Made by a program: the position numbers and the translations under genes
Shown here: positions 51,594 through 64,000 of the stretch, one piece after another
Layout: every line of letters starts with the position of its first letter
Numbering within the stretch: position 1 is the first letter of the stretch
Source: Mycoplasmopsis agassizii
Lineage (GTDB): Bacteria; Bacillota_I; Bacilli_A; Mycoplasmatales; Metamycoplasmataceae
Length of the DNA: 64,000 nt
Assembly (NCBI RefSeq): GCF_002272945.1
Contig: NZ_NQMN01000002.1
Span: 263,662-327,661, forward strand
Direction: 5' to 3'
The notes under the pieces: generated by a model
Database searches by the model: none
What the model saw: the letters and a program-made list of their open reading frames with translations, nothing else
What the model was told of the DNA's origin: nothing

Positions 51594-51620
51594 TAAAACT
51601 TGAAAAATTTTCAAGTTTTA
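51594..51620. promoter_or_regulatory. Long palindrome upstream of the giant permease gene
   Basis: TAAAACTTGAAAA A TTTTCAAGTTTTA, 13-bp arms around one base, about 100 bases before ATG 51718. Could be an operator or a weak terminator; no T run follows on the plus strand. Confidence 0.4.
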
Positions 51621-51717
51621 GAAAATAAGGAAAAATATTTTTTCGCTTGCTTATAAGATTTTTTAGTAAAATGTAGTAACCCTTAAAGGTAAAACTTTTA
51701 AGCAGGAGATATTATTT

Positions 51718-54700
51718 ATGAAGAGGCTTTTCAAGGAAATTTTTCGCTCGATAAAACATAGCAAGGTTGTTGTCATTGGTATTTCAGTCCTTGTTTTCTT
51801 ATCAAGTTTAATCTTCACTCTTTTTTGAGATGTACGTAATGCCTATCAAAGCCAGCTAGATTCATATACAAATGTCAGCCGTTTACAAGATTTAACAGTC
51901 GATCTATCAGTTGAAAGTGCTGGTCGCACTCCTTCACAAGGAACGTTTAATGAAAGTGTAACGACTTATACTTTAACCAATCCTTCAGCAGAAACTAACT
52001 TTTTAGATTTTTCTGGTGACTATATTTTAGCCACAGAACTATTTCCTGCTGCACCTGCTAATAAATATATTAATGCAACAGTTTTTAAAGATCTTTATAA
52101 TTCAGTCGCAAATACTGAACAAATTTCAATTAATTACACAGATAATCAGATCATTATTTCAGATCTAGGTTATTCAATTGCTTTATACAATAAAGTCGGT
52201 GAGCAATATGTCAGAGAAACTATTAATAATACTATTAATAGTAGCGATGTTTTTACTTTTGATAAAGAAACTAATTTAAACTTAGTTTCTAGAATTAATA
52301 CAGGACAGAACAACGTTGCTTTTTTAAGTAATTTAGGTTCTTTATTTTTGAATGTTGTCACTAAAGAAGCAACAACCGATACTGCTAAAGCACATCAATG
52401 AGAAAGTAGAGGCGAACTCTATGTAATTGATTCACAGAACCTAGCTCGCTTATTAGGTTTTAGTGAAAGAGAAGCAAATAGTGGTTACTACTTTTTAGAT
52501 ACAAATATTACGCCACAAATTAAATTAACACCTGCTGTGCAGGTAGAAACTAATAGAACAACTATTAGTTTTGCTACTAAAATGAGTGGTAGTTTTTCAC
52601 TGTCTTATTTAGGTAATGCTGTAATTGATCACACTTCAAATAGATACTATGAAATATTGCACGGAAGTTATGGAATCTCTCTTGAAAACATTAAAAAGAT
52701 GCGTTCTGAACAACGTTTTCTGCAACATAACTATAAACTAAATTATGATCCAAATGACACAACTGGTTGAAGTGGTAACTATTTACAAGCAATTGAATCT
52801 TTATTACAAAATGAAGATCAAAAGAAACTAATTGAATCATTTCATTACTGAGAAAAAGTTCAAGTTATTTACTTGAACGGTGTTTTAAGTTCAACAAACA
52901 AAGTTGTTTTAACTCGCCAAGATTTACAATCTTCAATTGTAAATCCAAACCAAAATCAAACTTCAATTGCAGAAATCGAACATATTAATGATCCACTTAA
53001 CCTAGATGCTAAAGAATTTTCTGAATTAGTTAATGTCGATATTGCTAACCAAAGGTTAGCAATTATTGTTGATTTATCAAAAACAATTACTAAAAAAGCC
53101 TTAATTGACGAAGTTATTAAGAAAGTAGGTGTTGAAAACGTTGGAATCAGACAAACTATTTCTCACACCGATATAGATAAAGAAAAAAACAAAAGCGTTT
53201 CTTATGCTTTTGTCAACACAGGTGATAAAAACTTTACTGTAGAAGGCGTTAATCAAAATGTAGGTCGTTTATATAACGAATATTTTAACCCTACAAAGCT
53301 AAATACTGAATTTACTCAAGATGATTTATTCTTCAAAAGCGATGAACTTGATTCAAATATTTCTGCATCACTAACAAGAAGAGTACTTGATAATTACTAC
53401 CTAGATCCTAACTATTTAGTAACCACAGTTCTATACGAACCTGTCTTAAGAGAAAATACTGATGGAACTGTTTCAACTTTACCTAATCAAAAAATTGTTG
53501 TTACTAAAGAACAACAAACAACTAGTTTACAAAATCAAGGTGTAATTTCTGACAAAGATAAATTCTATGCAGTTGTTAAAGAAGATAATAACTGAATTAT
53601 CAGACCTCAAGAAGCAATGGATTTACAAGCTTTAACTAGTTTCTTTATTAATAATAAACTAACCATTGATTCTAAAACAATCAATGGTGCTTGAGCAAGA
53701 ACTGACCCTGATAATTCTTACAGAATTACCTTGCCTTTAGTCGCTAGAGTACCTTATCCTGAAGTTTTAAATGAAATCTTAACAACAGGTAACTTTGCCA
53801 CAATTGCTAATAACGTTACTCAGACTATTAGAAATAGTGCTCTGTATGAAAATGGGTTTTTTACAGAGCAATTTCTAGAAATTTTTATTAATAGTGCTTC
53901 AGTTGCAGCTAAAGCAAATCAGATAGAAAAACTACTTTCAGTAGGGAGAGCAAACGCAAATGTTTTCCCTAAATTCTATATCGATATTATTTACTACATG
54001 AACCAAAATTATGGTTCACATACTTTCCAAAACTTTGTCAATAATATTTTGAGTCGCATGAAGGCAATGATTCAAGCACAAGGTGGTTTAGAAGCTCAAA
54101 AGCAATATTTTCAGACTCAAATTGAATCATTACTTGGAGTATTTAAAAGTTTTGGTTCAGATTTATTATCAATCTTACCTTTAAATATTACAATTGAAGA
54201 CATTTTAAATTACACAATTGATCCAGTTGGCATGATTGACGGTTTAATCACAATTGTCAATGGTTTTGATGTTGATTCAGCAATTGCTGAAATCAGAAAT
54301 TGATATAGTGAAAACTGACAAAAAACAGTTGATGGTAAACAAAACCTAATTTCTGATTTCAACATGTTAGTACCATTTTTTAGAAATGCAAATCAGAATG
54401 AAATCAAAAATGGTTTAATATCTATCGTTAACAATATAGATTTTAATAAAATCTTCAACCCAGAATTAGATAGTTCAATTTACTCAAAACTTTCAGTTGA
54501 TAAACCTAATTTAGTTAATTTAAGAACTGTTTTTAAAAACGTTAATGCTGGTAATAATTACAAAAATGTCAGTGAAGGTTTAATTGAATTAATTAATATT
54601 TTTAACTTAGATGTCTTTATCAGTGAACTAGAATCACGTGCAAAATGAGTAGATCATTTTCAAGAAGATGATGAAACACCATATCGTTATTTTGGTGTAA

Positions 54701-57700
54701 AAACTACTGATGTTTTATCTTCATTCATTGTTGCTGCAACCAAAATTTCATCAGACTTAACAGTATCTAATAATGACATTTTAGTTAAAAATGCCATTAT
54801 TAAGTTATTAAATTTATCAGATGCAGGAGAATTTAACGACCTAGCAGGTTACTTGCCATTATTTAAAAACGATAATAAACTAGGTCTAGCAAGTTTATCT
54901 GCTTTAACTGAACTTCAAGTAAGTACAAATGATTTATTAGCAGAATTAAATTTAATTTCTGCTAAGACTTTAACATCAACTTTGACCAATGCAGATATTC
55001 AAACGCTTAAAAGTCAGTTTCCTTTTATAACTAACTTCACAAGAGAAAACTATGAAGAAATCAGAAGTTACATTAGTTCATATAACGCTTTAATCAGCTT
55101 ATATGCTTTTGATAATAACTTTATAAATTTTGCTTCATTAACAAATATTTTATTATCAAGTGAACCTGATAACGAAGTTTATAAACAAGCTAGAAATCAA
55201 GTTTTACAAGCAAACCCTGTTAATGCAACTAACCCTGATGGAAGTATAAATTATGGCTATGGTGAATCATTTGTTGATTTATTTAAATTTTTAGTTTACT
55301 TAAAATTAAAAGCAAAAGATGCTGAAACTTATGAAAGTGACTATAATAAATTAATAGCTTTATTTAAAAATGCAACAAAAAATAATAATACAATTACTTT
55401 TAGTTCTAGTTTTTTAAATACAATTAATAGTAAAGATTTATACAACGATATTGCTCAAAATATTAATTTAGGTGGCTTTAATATTTCGCTTGCTTTAGCA
55501 GCAAATAGAAAAGTTACACAGTCATTATTTGATGCATCAAATCCTGATCAATCACTAATGAATTTCCTAGATTCACTAAGTGAAGAAAGCAAAAAAACAA
55601 TTATTGAAAATCAACAATCATTTGTTTCAATGCTTGCCTTATTAGCGAGTCTTTTAGAATATAATCCTAACGCTTTTGAAATTTTTACATCATCAAGTAG
55701 ACGTTCATTTTTAAGTATTATTAATGGACAAAATTCTATTTTTAACCGTGATGAAAAGTTAAAAGAAATATTAACTTTTAATATTGAAAATAGCATTAAA
55801 ACAAGCAATCTTTTAGACAGAATTAACATCACATCTTTTTTACTAAATTCACTTGGTACAACAGTTTTACCTCAAGCCGTAATTTGATTTACAAGTGATT
55901 CAAAAATTAGTAAAGATACCACTTTAGAAGAGAGAAAAAATCGTGCTAATTTAGCTTATTTATTAAACGATAAAATAATTAAATTTAATGAATTAACTAA
56001 TGAAGAATTAGACTTAATTACATCAATGATTTTCCCTGCTGAAATGATGTCTAGTCCTGCAGAAACTAATGCAGTTACAACTATTTTAATGGACATAGAT
56101 TATTTTAATAAAATAGGAATTTCAGCAGAAGGTGCAGCATCTGATGAAAATAAATTTTTTGGTTTAAACGTAAAAGAATTTATTTTCAATGCTTTAAATA
56201 CAATCACTTATGAACAAAGAAATAATTCACTAATTGTCTTCGAAGATCCTTCATCATATTTAGCAAAAGTAAATTTTGCTTATTTAAAAAATAATAATTT
56301 AGCAGTCTATGAAGGTGATATTCCAACTGATGCTTTAACCTTCCAAGCGTGATTAAATGCTAATGAAAAAGCTAATTGAATTTTAAATGTTGGTGGTTCA
56401 AAATTTGTCATCATCGGAACTGAAACTACATCAGATTTTATCTACCCAGTTATTGATGAAAGTAACATCCAAGTTGATACATCTACCCAGGCAGTTGTTT
56501 ACCTAAATCAAAAAGGTTTTGACCGTGTAAAATCGTTTGCATCAGGCACTGTAAAAACCTTCATGTTAGTTAAAAATGAAACAGCAAAAACTGACCAACA
56601 AATAGTTGATGAAATTAATCAATACACTAGATCAAGTCAACAAGGTGACGGAACAACAATTCAAAAATCATACCTTGCAAATCAAGTAGATCCACTTAAT
56701 CCAGAACGCTCTTTAAGAATACGTGCACCACGTGCAATCATTCGTGCAATTAATAATTTTAATTTATATTCTTTAATCATTTTAATTGTTTTAGTAAGTA
56801 TCGTTTTTATCTTCGTTATTCGTAGATATATTCAGAAAAAATCAACTGTTTTAGGTATCCTAATTTCGCAAGGTTATACACCAATGCAAATATCTCTATC
56901 ATTAACCACTTTTGCCCTAATTACGGCAGTTGTAGGTGGTGTTTTAGGTTATATTACAGGTCACTTTTTACAATCATATGTGATTCAATTATTCTCTAAT
57001 TATTGGTCGATTCCAACCACTTTACAAACGTTTAATTTTGGTTCATTTATATTAACAATTATCCTTCCTATTTTAGCGATGTCAGCATTCATCATTTTGA
57101 TTGCATTATGACAATTAAGAACAAAAAGCATTGACTTAATGTCAGGTATTTCTGAAGTTAAAATTAATTCATTAACTAATTGATTTTATGTTCGTTTTAG
57201 AAAACGAAATATAAAAACTAAATATAATATTTCATTATTAATGAATAGTTTTTTCAAACTATTTTGATTAACAATTTCCTTTATTTTAACTAGTGTTGTA
57301 ATCATGATTTCGATCTCTTCAAGCAACGTCTTTTCACGTGCTGCATCTAAGACTTATGAAGACCGACATTACAACTATAAAGTTGATTTAACAAGCCCTA
57401 CAACTGAAGGTGGATTAATTAATCAAGCGAATGCAAATTCACTTGAAAATTCATTATATATGCCAATAGGTTATGCAGGTGAAGCTAACCTAGAATATAA
57501 CGATTATTTTGCTCCTGGATATTCAATTGCAGTTAACGGAGAATTGAATCCTAACGGAACAATTAATGCTTTAAATAATGGTGTACCAACAATTGCTAAT
57601 TCAAAAATTGTTACTAAATATGGAGCAAGTGTTGCAGTTAATATTGGACTAAAAGTTAACCCATGAGAATTAACTTATAATGTTTTACCTGACACACAAA

Positions 57701-59262
57701 AAACTAGAATAGATGAGATCACCCAAAAAATTGGACCACTACTTTCTCAAACACAATGAGATGATGAATCAACAATTAAATTAATTGTTGATGAAAATAA
57801 TAGGAGCTATTTCGGTTCAATTGAAAGACCATTAAATTACTTTAATTACTACTCAAATTTAAATGGCGCAAACGGTATTTTTTATGAACGTTGAAACGCT
57901 TTAGAAAAAAGATATATACCTGAATCAATTACTTCAGATTCAACTTATATTGATAGCGAAAATGTGACCCATAAAGTCAGAGATTTATATCGTCAATTTT
58001 TAATTTCAGGATATCAAAAATTATTTAGAAATCAAAATTTAAGTGACTATTTAATTATCTTCCAAGGAGTACTTTTTGATGACCGTTTTGATGAAACATT
58101 TACCTATGTTTCATCTAATTTAGAAGGTAGTGCAATTAAGATAAATGGGTATAAACCTAACTCTACATATTTAACTATAAAAGATGAATATGGAAACAAT
58201 TTAATGGACAATGTTGTTAACTTTAAAACAGATGAAGAAAATGTTTATCCAGTAATTGTTAACGTAGTTAGTGCAGCTCGTTTTCACCTAGGAGTAGGTT
58301 CAACTTTTGATGCTCACATTACAAATCATAGCCAAAGATTTATTTCGCAAATTAAGAACCAAAACATTAATACAAATGTCAAATTCAGAGTCGTTGGAAT
58401 CAATGCTACTTATATTAATGATGAGTTTGTAACTTCACAAGAAATTGCTAATAAATTAATTGGAATTGATTCAACTCCAATGCAACAAGCCTTCAACGGA
58501 ATCTTAAGTAAGCGTGAAAATCCTGATCAAGTTACTGCTAGTTCTTCTCTATATTCTAATTCAGGATATATGCCTGCTCTAACTGGATTTAACTTTGATA
58601 ATCAAAATCAAGTTTTTGATTATATCTTCGGAAATAACGGGACATTGCAGTCTAAAGGTGTAACTGAATCAGAAATTATTAGATGGTTAGATCTTGATAA
58701 TGTAAATTCATTAGCAGAGATAAAAACTAATCCAAATAACATCAGTTTAGCTTTAAATAAATACGCAACTCTTTATGAAAATTCTCTATATTCAACCCTT
58801 GTTACATACATCAATAGTAAAGATATTGAAAGCGGTTTTACAGGTAATTTAACAAGTCTAATCAATAACGTTTTAAATAACGTAATCATTGCAAGTATTT
58901 TAATCTCAGTCATAATTTTGATCATTATCACCAACATTATGATTAGTGAAAACGAGAGAAATATAGCCCTTTTCTCAATTTTAGGGTACAATACTAGGGA
59001 AAAAATTAGACTGTTTTTCGCAATTTTTGCTCCTGTAATTGGAATCGCAATCACAGTCGCCACATTTATTTCAATAGGTGCTATTGCAATTTTTAATAGG
59101 ATATTAATCTCATCATCATCCTTAGCCTTACCTATTAATATTGTCTGGTGACACATCCTCTTGACAATGGTAGCAATTATCTTAATCTTGCTAGTCATGT
59201 CCACTTTAAGTTGAATTTGAATTAATAAAATAAAACCGATCATGATCATGAAAAGAGCCTAA
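51718..59262 (+). CDS. Giant FtsX-type ABC transporter permease, 2,514 aa
   Basis: ATG 51718 with CAGGAG upstream. One frame of 7.5 kb when TGA is Trp. One N-terminal membrane helix (KVVVIGISVLVFLSSLIF) is followed by about 1,600 extracellular residues. FtsX-like membrane clusters lie at about residues 1680-1800 and at the C-terminus (ending KPIMIMKRA), separated by another extracellular domain. The architecture is MacB/LolC-like but far larger than the usual 400-900 aa. The ATPase gene starts at the next base. Substrate unknown, possibly lipoprotein or peptide export. Confidence 0.9.
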
Positions 59263-60141
59263 ATGTTTTTTAAAAAGAAAGAAAAAAATACTTTTGTCAA
59301 AACTGAAGAAATTTCTTTAGGTGCCAATAAAGAAATTACAGTTAGCAAGAAAAACTTAAGAAAGTTTAAAAGAGCTAACGATAAGAAAAGACCAAAGGAT
59401 AAGTATATTGCAACTCCTAATCGTAGTGGTAATATTATCGATGTTGTTGGTGTAACTAAAAGTTACATCAACGGAAATTTAGTAACCCCTGTTTTAAAAA
59501 ACACTTCTTTTTCTATTAAAAGAGGCGAATTTGCCATGCTTTATGGTAAATCAGGTTCAGGTAAGTCAACACTTTTAAACTTGATTTCAGGGCTAGATAG
59601 ACCAACTGCAGGACACGTGATTGTTTGCGACACTAATTTACCTTATTTAAGTGACAATAAATTAACTCTATTTAGAAGAAAGTATGTTTCTTTTATTTTT
59701 CAATCATATAACTTGCTAGAAAATATTACAGGTTATGATAATGTCGAGACAGGTTCATATCTACAAAAAGATAAAGCTAAAAAACTTGACATTAATAAGA
59801 TGTTTGACTATTTTGATTTAACTGAAGTTAAAAATAAATATCCTGCACAAATGTCAGGGGGGCAACGCCAGCGTGTTTCTATTTTAAGGGCGCTAGCAAA
59901 AAATTCAGACATAATTTTTGCTGATGAACCTACTGGTGCTTTAGATGAAAAAACAGCAGGAATTGTCCTACAAATTCTGTATGACACTAATAAAAAATAT
60001 AACACTACAATTGTGATGGTTAGCCATGATAGTTCGATGAAAGCAATGGCTAATAAGATTATCAATTTAAAAGATGGTTCAGTTGAAAGCATTGTCATCA
60101 ACCCTAATCCTAAAAAGCCATCAGAATTGAAACTAGGATAA
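59263..60141 (+). CDS. ABC transporter ATPase of the FtsX/LolD/MacB type, 292 aa
   Basis: A 55-residue basic N-terminal extension precedes an ABC domain with Walker A GKSGSGKST (95-103), Q-loop SFIFQSYNLLENIT, signature MSGGQRQRVSILRAL, Walker B DIIFADEPTGALDEKT and H-loop VSHD. The DEPTGALD and FQSYNLL patterns are those of LolD/MacB ATPases. It starts directly after the permease stop and 4 bases before the second permease. Confidence 0.95.
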   Translation: MFFKKKEKNTFVKTEEISLGANKEITVSKKNLRKFKRANDKKRPKDKYIATPNRSGNIIDVVGVTKSYINGNLVTPVLKNTSFSIKRGEFAMLYGKSGSGKSTLLNLISGLDRPTAGHVIVCDTNLPYLSDNKLTLFRRKYVSFIFQSYNLLENITGYDNVETGSYLQKDKAKKLDINKMFDYFDLTEVKNKYPAQMSGGQRQRVSILRALAKNSDIIFADEPTGALDEKTAGIVLQILYDTNKKYNTTIVMVSHDSSMKAMANKIINLKDGSVESIVINPNPKKPSELKLG

Positions 60142-60145
60142 AATA

Positions 60146-63100
60146 ATGAAAAAGTTGTTTAAGGAAGTATTTAGATCGTTTTTTAAAAATAAATTTACTA
60201 TTTTACTTTTAAGTATTCTAGCATTTTTAACTGCTGCCGTTTTAACAGTTATTTTTAATGTGCGTTCTGCATACCAACTTCAATACAACGAAACAAATAT
60301 CATTTCAGGAAATCCTGATTACACAGTTGGTTTAGAAATCAACCCTTCAGGTAATCTACCCGAAAAAGGACTTTATAACGCTTCTGTTAAGACCTATAAT
60401 AGAGCCAATAATGGCGAAGCCAAGAAACAACTATTATTTCCTAATAGATACCAAGCTTTATCCAGTTTTCGTAGTGCTGCTTCAGAAAATATCTATATAG
60501 ATACTACTGAAATTACCAGAACTTATAATCAAGAAAAAGTTAATAACGCTTTCAATTTTAATTATGAAAGTGATACTTTAACTTTCGCAAGCCCTACAAC
60601 TTTTACCCTTTACAACAAGGTAGGTAATAATTTTGTTGCTGCTTCAACTGTTTATACAATTGCAAGCAATACAGAATTTACTTTTGATCAAAACATCTTT
60701 TTAAGAGACTTAGTTAACATTCATTTAAAAACAAATGAAAAAGATCAAATTTCAAATGTTGGTTCTATCTATTTAAACATTAGAACTAAAGAAGCAACAC
60801 GCAGTTTTGCTAAATCACAGATTTGAGCTGCTGATAATGAACTTTACACTTTAACTGGTGAAAATCTAGCTAATTTAATGGGTTATTCATTAACAAGTAA
60901 TGGACTTTATGAATATAACAATAACCCTTTAAAAACAATTACTATTAGTAATCATTTTTCTAATGGTAATGAAAATTTACTTAGTTATAGTGCTGAATTA
61001 ACAGGTAAATTTTCATTATCTTTTTTAACAACTAACTACATTCAACAAGCAAATCAATTATTGGAAGTTAATGCTAATGAAGTTTTTAACCTTCCTAAAG
61101 ATGACATTAAAGAAACTAGACAAGAAGTTCAGTTTGTTAAAACAACTTATGATTTCAACTTTGTTGATGAAGAGTATTCAGGAATCTATCAAGTCTTGGC
61201 TAGAAAAATTAATAGTGGTGAATATCCAAATTTAAAATCAGATTATTTCTGAGTTAAAAAAGTTAAAAACTATATCAATGGTGAGTTATCTTCAGAAACA
61301 AGTTTTGTGTTAACTAGATCTGATTTAGATCTAGCAATTATTGAAGAAGGAGCAACTACTGAAACCAATTTAAGAACACTAGAAAACCTGTCAGACATTT
61401 CACAAATTCAACTTCCAGTTACTTTAGGATTTATCAGTGATACAGAAACTTTAACAAAATTAGAAGCTAATTTTAAAACAACTGCTTCAGGAAATATTAA
61501 AGACAGAATTGTTGAAGAAATGAGTAGTTATTCAGGTGCTTCAAACATTGGTAGAAGACAAACAACAACATTAAGTACAATTGAAACTGCTAATAATCAA
61601 GTTAACAACTATCTATATCACTTTGTAAATATTGGTGATCAAGAAGGCAAAGTTGCAGGCACAGCATCTAATGTTGGTAAGTTAATAGATTTTAGTGGAA
61701 CACATTCACTAAATTCTATTTCATCAGAAAATACAGATTTTTATAAATCTGAATTTTTACCTAGTGGGCTATTACATACTATCATTGAAAGAGGTTTATT
61801 AAGTTTTTTCATTGATCCAGATTATGTAAAAGTTAACTACATCTGAGAACCAGTTAGTTATTTTGATCAGTTCAACAACGTTTACACAAGCGCTTCACAA
61901 AAAATTATCCAAGTTATTGATAAAACTACTAAGCAAGTTGTTGCAGGAATTTTCTTTTCACAGGAAAACATTAGTTATGTTTATGCTGAAAAAGAAAATG
62001 GTGTTTGATATCAAAAAGAGTCTTATAATGCAGGTCAACTTGATGCGATGATTCAAAAATATTTTGTGCAACAAAATTTAACTATTTCAGAAACCCATGC
62101 TGAATCATGGGCAAAACAATCAGGTAGTTATGCGTACTTACCTTATTATTTAGTTACCATTAATCGTTCAATTTTAAAAGAATTTTCTGAAACAGGAAGA
62201 GCAGACACTTCAGCTCAAAATATTAAAGAAGGTCTTTTAAAAACATCTTTAGCAACTGAAGGTTTCATGACTGCTGAGACAATAAATCAACTTGTTAATT
62301 CAGGGTTTAAATCAGTTTATGAAAATAATTTAGTTGCTGCAGTTGCAACCAGCAGACTTTCAAATGATCTAATGCTTAAATTTGCATTTGACATTGTTTA
62401 TCATTTTGTAAATGATTATGGAGAAGATAAATTTGAAAATTTATTTACTAATTTTTTAAATACTTTAATTGACAAAATCAATGCTTCATCTGGTTCATTA
62501 GAAGAACAAATTGAATTTACAAAAACACAGTTAAAGAACTTAAATTCTTTTGTAAATAATTTTGGTTTAGATTTATTAAAAATGCTTCCTTTTAATTTAA
62601 ATATAGATGACATTTTTGAATGAATAAAAGACCCCAGAATTTTCTTAACTTCGTTAATTGAGATTATTCGATCAATTAATTTTGTTGAATATGTTTCACA
62701 AGTAAATGATTTTTTTAATAATCAAGTTGGTAAGAAAATTTCAGGAAGAATTATTAGAGCAACAGCTTATGATTTAGTATTACCATTACTTGATAATATT
62801 GATTTTACAGTCTTTAAAAATGAAGTTAAAAAGATATTTAATAATATCGATTTTAATAAAATGTTGAACCCAGATTTAACATCATCTTTATACCAAAAAG
62901 CAGTTGCAAATAATGGTGAAGATAATGAAACTGTTAAGACATTTTTTAAAAAATTAAATGGTGGCACAACAGCAAATCCATATTCTAATTTTGCAGATGA
63001 ATTCTCAAACATTTTAGACTTATGAAACGCTAATTTATTTGCTTCTTTTTTAAAGCAAAATGTAGTTTATCAACAACTTCCTAATTTCACAAATACAAGA

Positions 63101-64000
63101 GTTTATTTAATTAAAACAATACCAACAAATGCATTACTTTCTTCATTTGTTTCATCATTAGTAATTAATGCAAATGATCAAGATTCAAGTAATGATAAGA
63201 CATTTAAAAACTCAATTATTAAGTTATTAAATTTATCAGATGCTGGAGAATTTAATGACATAATTGGATACATTCCAAATTTTAATGACAATACTCACAT
63301 AGCAATTTCTGACCTTTCTGTAATAGGTACAGTAATGGCTTATTTATCTAACATTAAACCTGCAGTAAGCCCAAATGCACCACCTTCTGCAACAAATGGA
63401 AATAATACGGAAACATCGGTAAATAGGGCACAATCAACCACTTCTGGAATTGTTACCAATTTAAATAATTGAAATAATTTATTGCAAACAACAACAAACT
63501 TATCTGCCAAAATTAGTAATGAAACAGAACTTACAAATGATGAATTAAATTGATTAATAAATAATATTGATAACTTTAATTACAGCACTATTACTAATAA
63601 AGAAACAGCTATTAATTTAATTCAAAATCACATTGATTATTTAAGAGCATATGCGGTTGTTCAAGGCGAACATAATTTTGCATCTATAGCTAATGTTATC
63701 TTGACTACAAACGCTGATGATGAGATTTATAGACAAGCTAAAAATCAAATTCTAAAAGAAAATCCCGTTAGTTTAATTGCTGCAAACGGAGACTTCAATT
63801 ATGATGTTGCAAGACAGTCATTTTTAGCATATAGTTTTATTCTTAGATTACGTTATTTATATAAAGATGATCTACAACAATTTAAAGATGAATATGCTAA
63901 ATATATTGCACTATTTAATAGCCGCATAAACAATGGATCATTAAGTTTTATAACTGGATTTATGAATGACTTAAATTCAAAAACTTTATACCCAACAACA
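60146..64000 (+). CDS. Second giant FtsX-type permease, truncated by window end (at least 1,285 aa)
   Basis: Paralog of the 51718 product, open to the last base. The N-terminal helix (FTILLLSILAFLTAAVLTVI) is followed by a similar extracellular domain. Blocks shared with the first permease include SIIKLLNLSDAGEFND, IIYxVN-like, and YRQAKNQILKENPV versus YKQARNQVLQANPV. Many TGA as Trp. The C-terminal membrane part lies beyond the window. Probably the heterodimer partner. Confidence 0.9.

Overview
The window reads as a segment of an AT-rich Mollicutes genome of the Mycoplasma hominis-group type (Mycoplasmopsis-like); the exact species cannot be read from it. TGA must be read as Trp (genetic code 4): almost every real gene contains in-frame TGA codons that only make sense as Trp, and every assigned stop is TAA or TAG. 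The chromosomal origin lies inside the window. Divergent dnaA/dnaN (minus) and recD2 (plus) flank a spacer with DnaA boxes at about 45.8 kb.

Left accessory region (1-14 kb): three paralogous large lipoproteins (the first cut by the window edge), a coiled-coil protein, and a BcgI-like restriction-modification locus (4.1-7.7 kb). That locus carries three poly-G/C tracts and a 10-bp tandem duplication. As sequenced, the R-M chain and one specificity gene are frameshifted off, while the second specificity gene is intact. It is followed by an intergenic stretch with small-RNA candidates, a decayed gene, a coiled-coil protein with 63-bp coding repeats, and unrecognised small genes. Two of these are short membrane proteins visible only under code 4.

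Transport block (14-25 kb): a ribose operon rbsC-rbsB-rbsK-rbsD-rbsA behind an operator-like palindrome, then potA-potB-potC-potD. Both have mycoplasma-specific elaborations (a coiled-coil fusion on RbsC, a charged insertion in PotA). Next come an exported protein and a lipoprotein split by a T8 tract.

26.8-30.3 kb: a decayed copy of the 3' end of rplA, a structured RNA with its own promoter and terminator, and a downstream toxin-like ORF sit beside rplK-rplA. The RNA has a second copy at 2.9-3.1 kb, with identical 25-nt and 17-nt blocks and one compensatory base-pair change. The RNA-terminator-ORF order resembles a type III toxin-antitoxin locus. Upstream of rplK are two tandem small-RNA genes with a TTGCCTAG/CTAGGCAA stem; a third member is at 8.0 kb.

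Core block (30-51.5 kb): an AlbA_2 protein, two APC permeases, TatD, MnmE, and a thiamine-uptake operon behind a TPP riboswitch (p29-p37-p69 plus a ThiK/choline-kinase-like kinase). Then YaaA, DnaN, DnaA, the origin, RecD2, Pth, TilS and FtsH. The right end holds a giant FtsX-type ABC system: a 2,514-residue permease, its ATPase, and a second giant permease running off the window.
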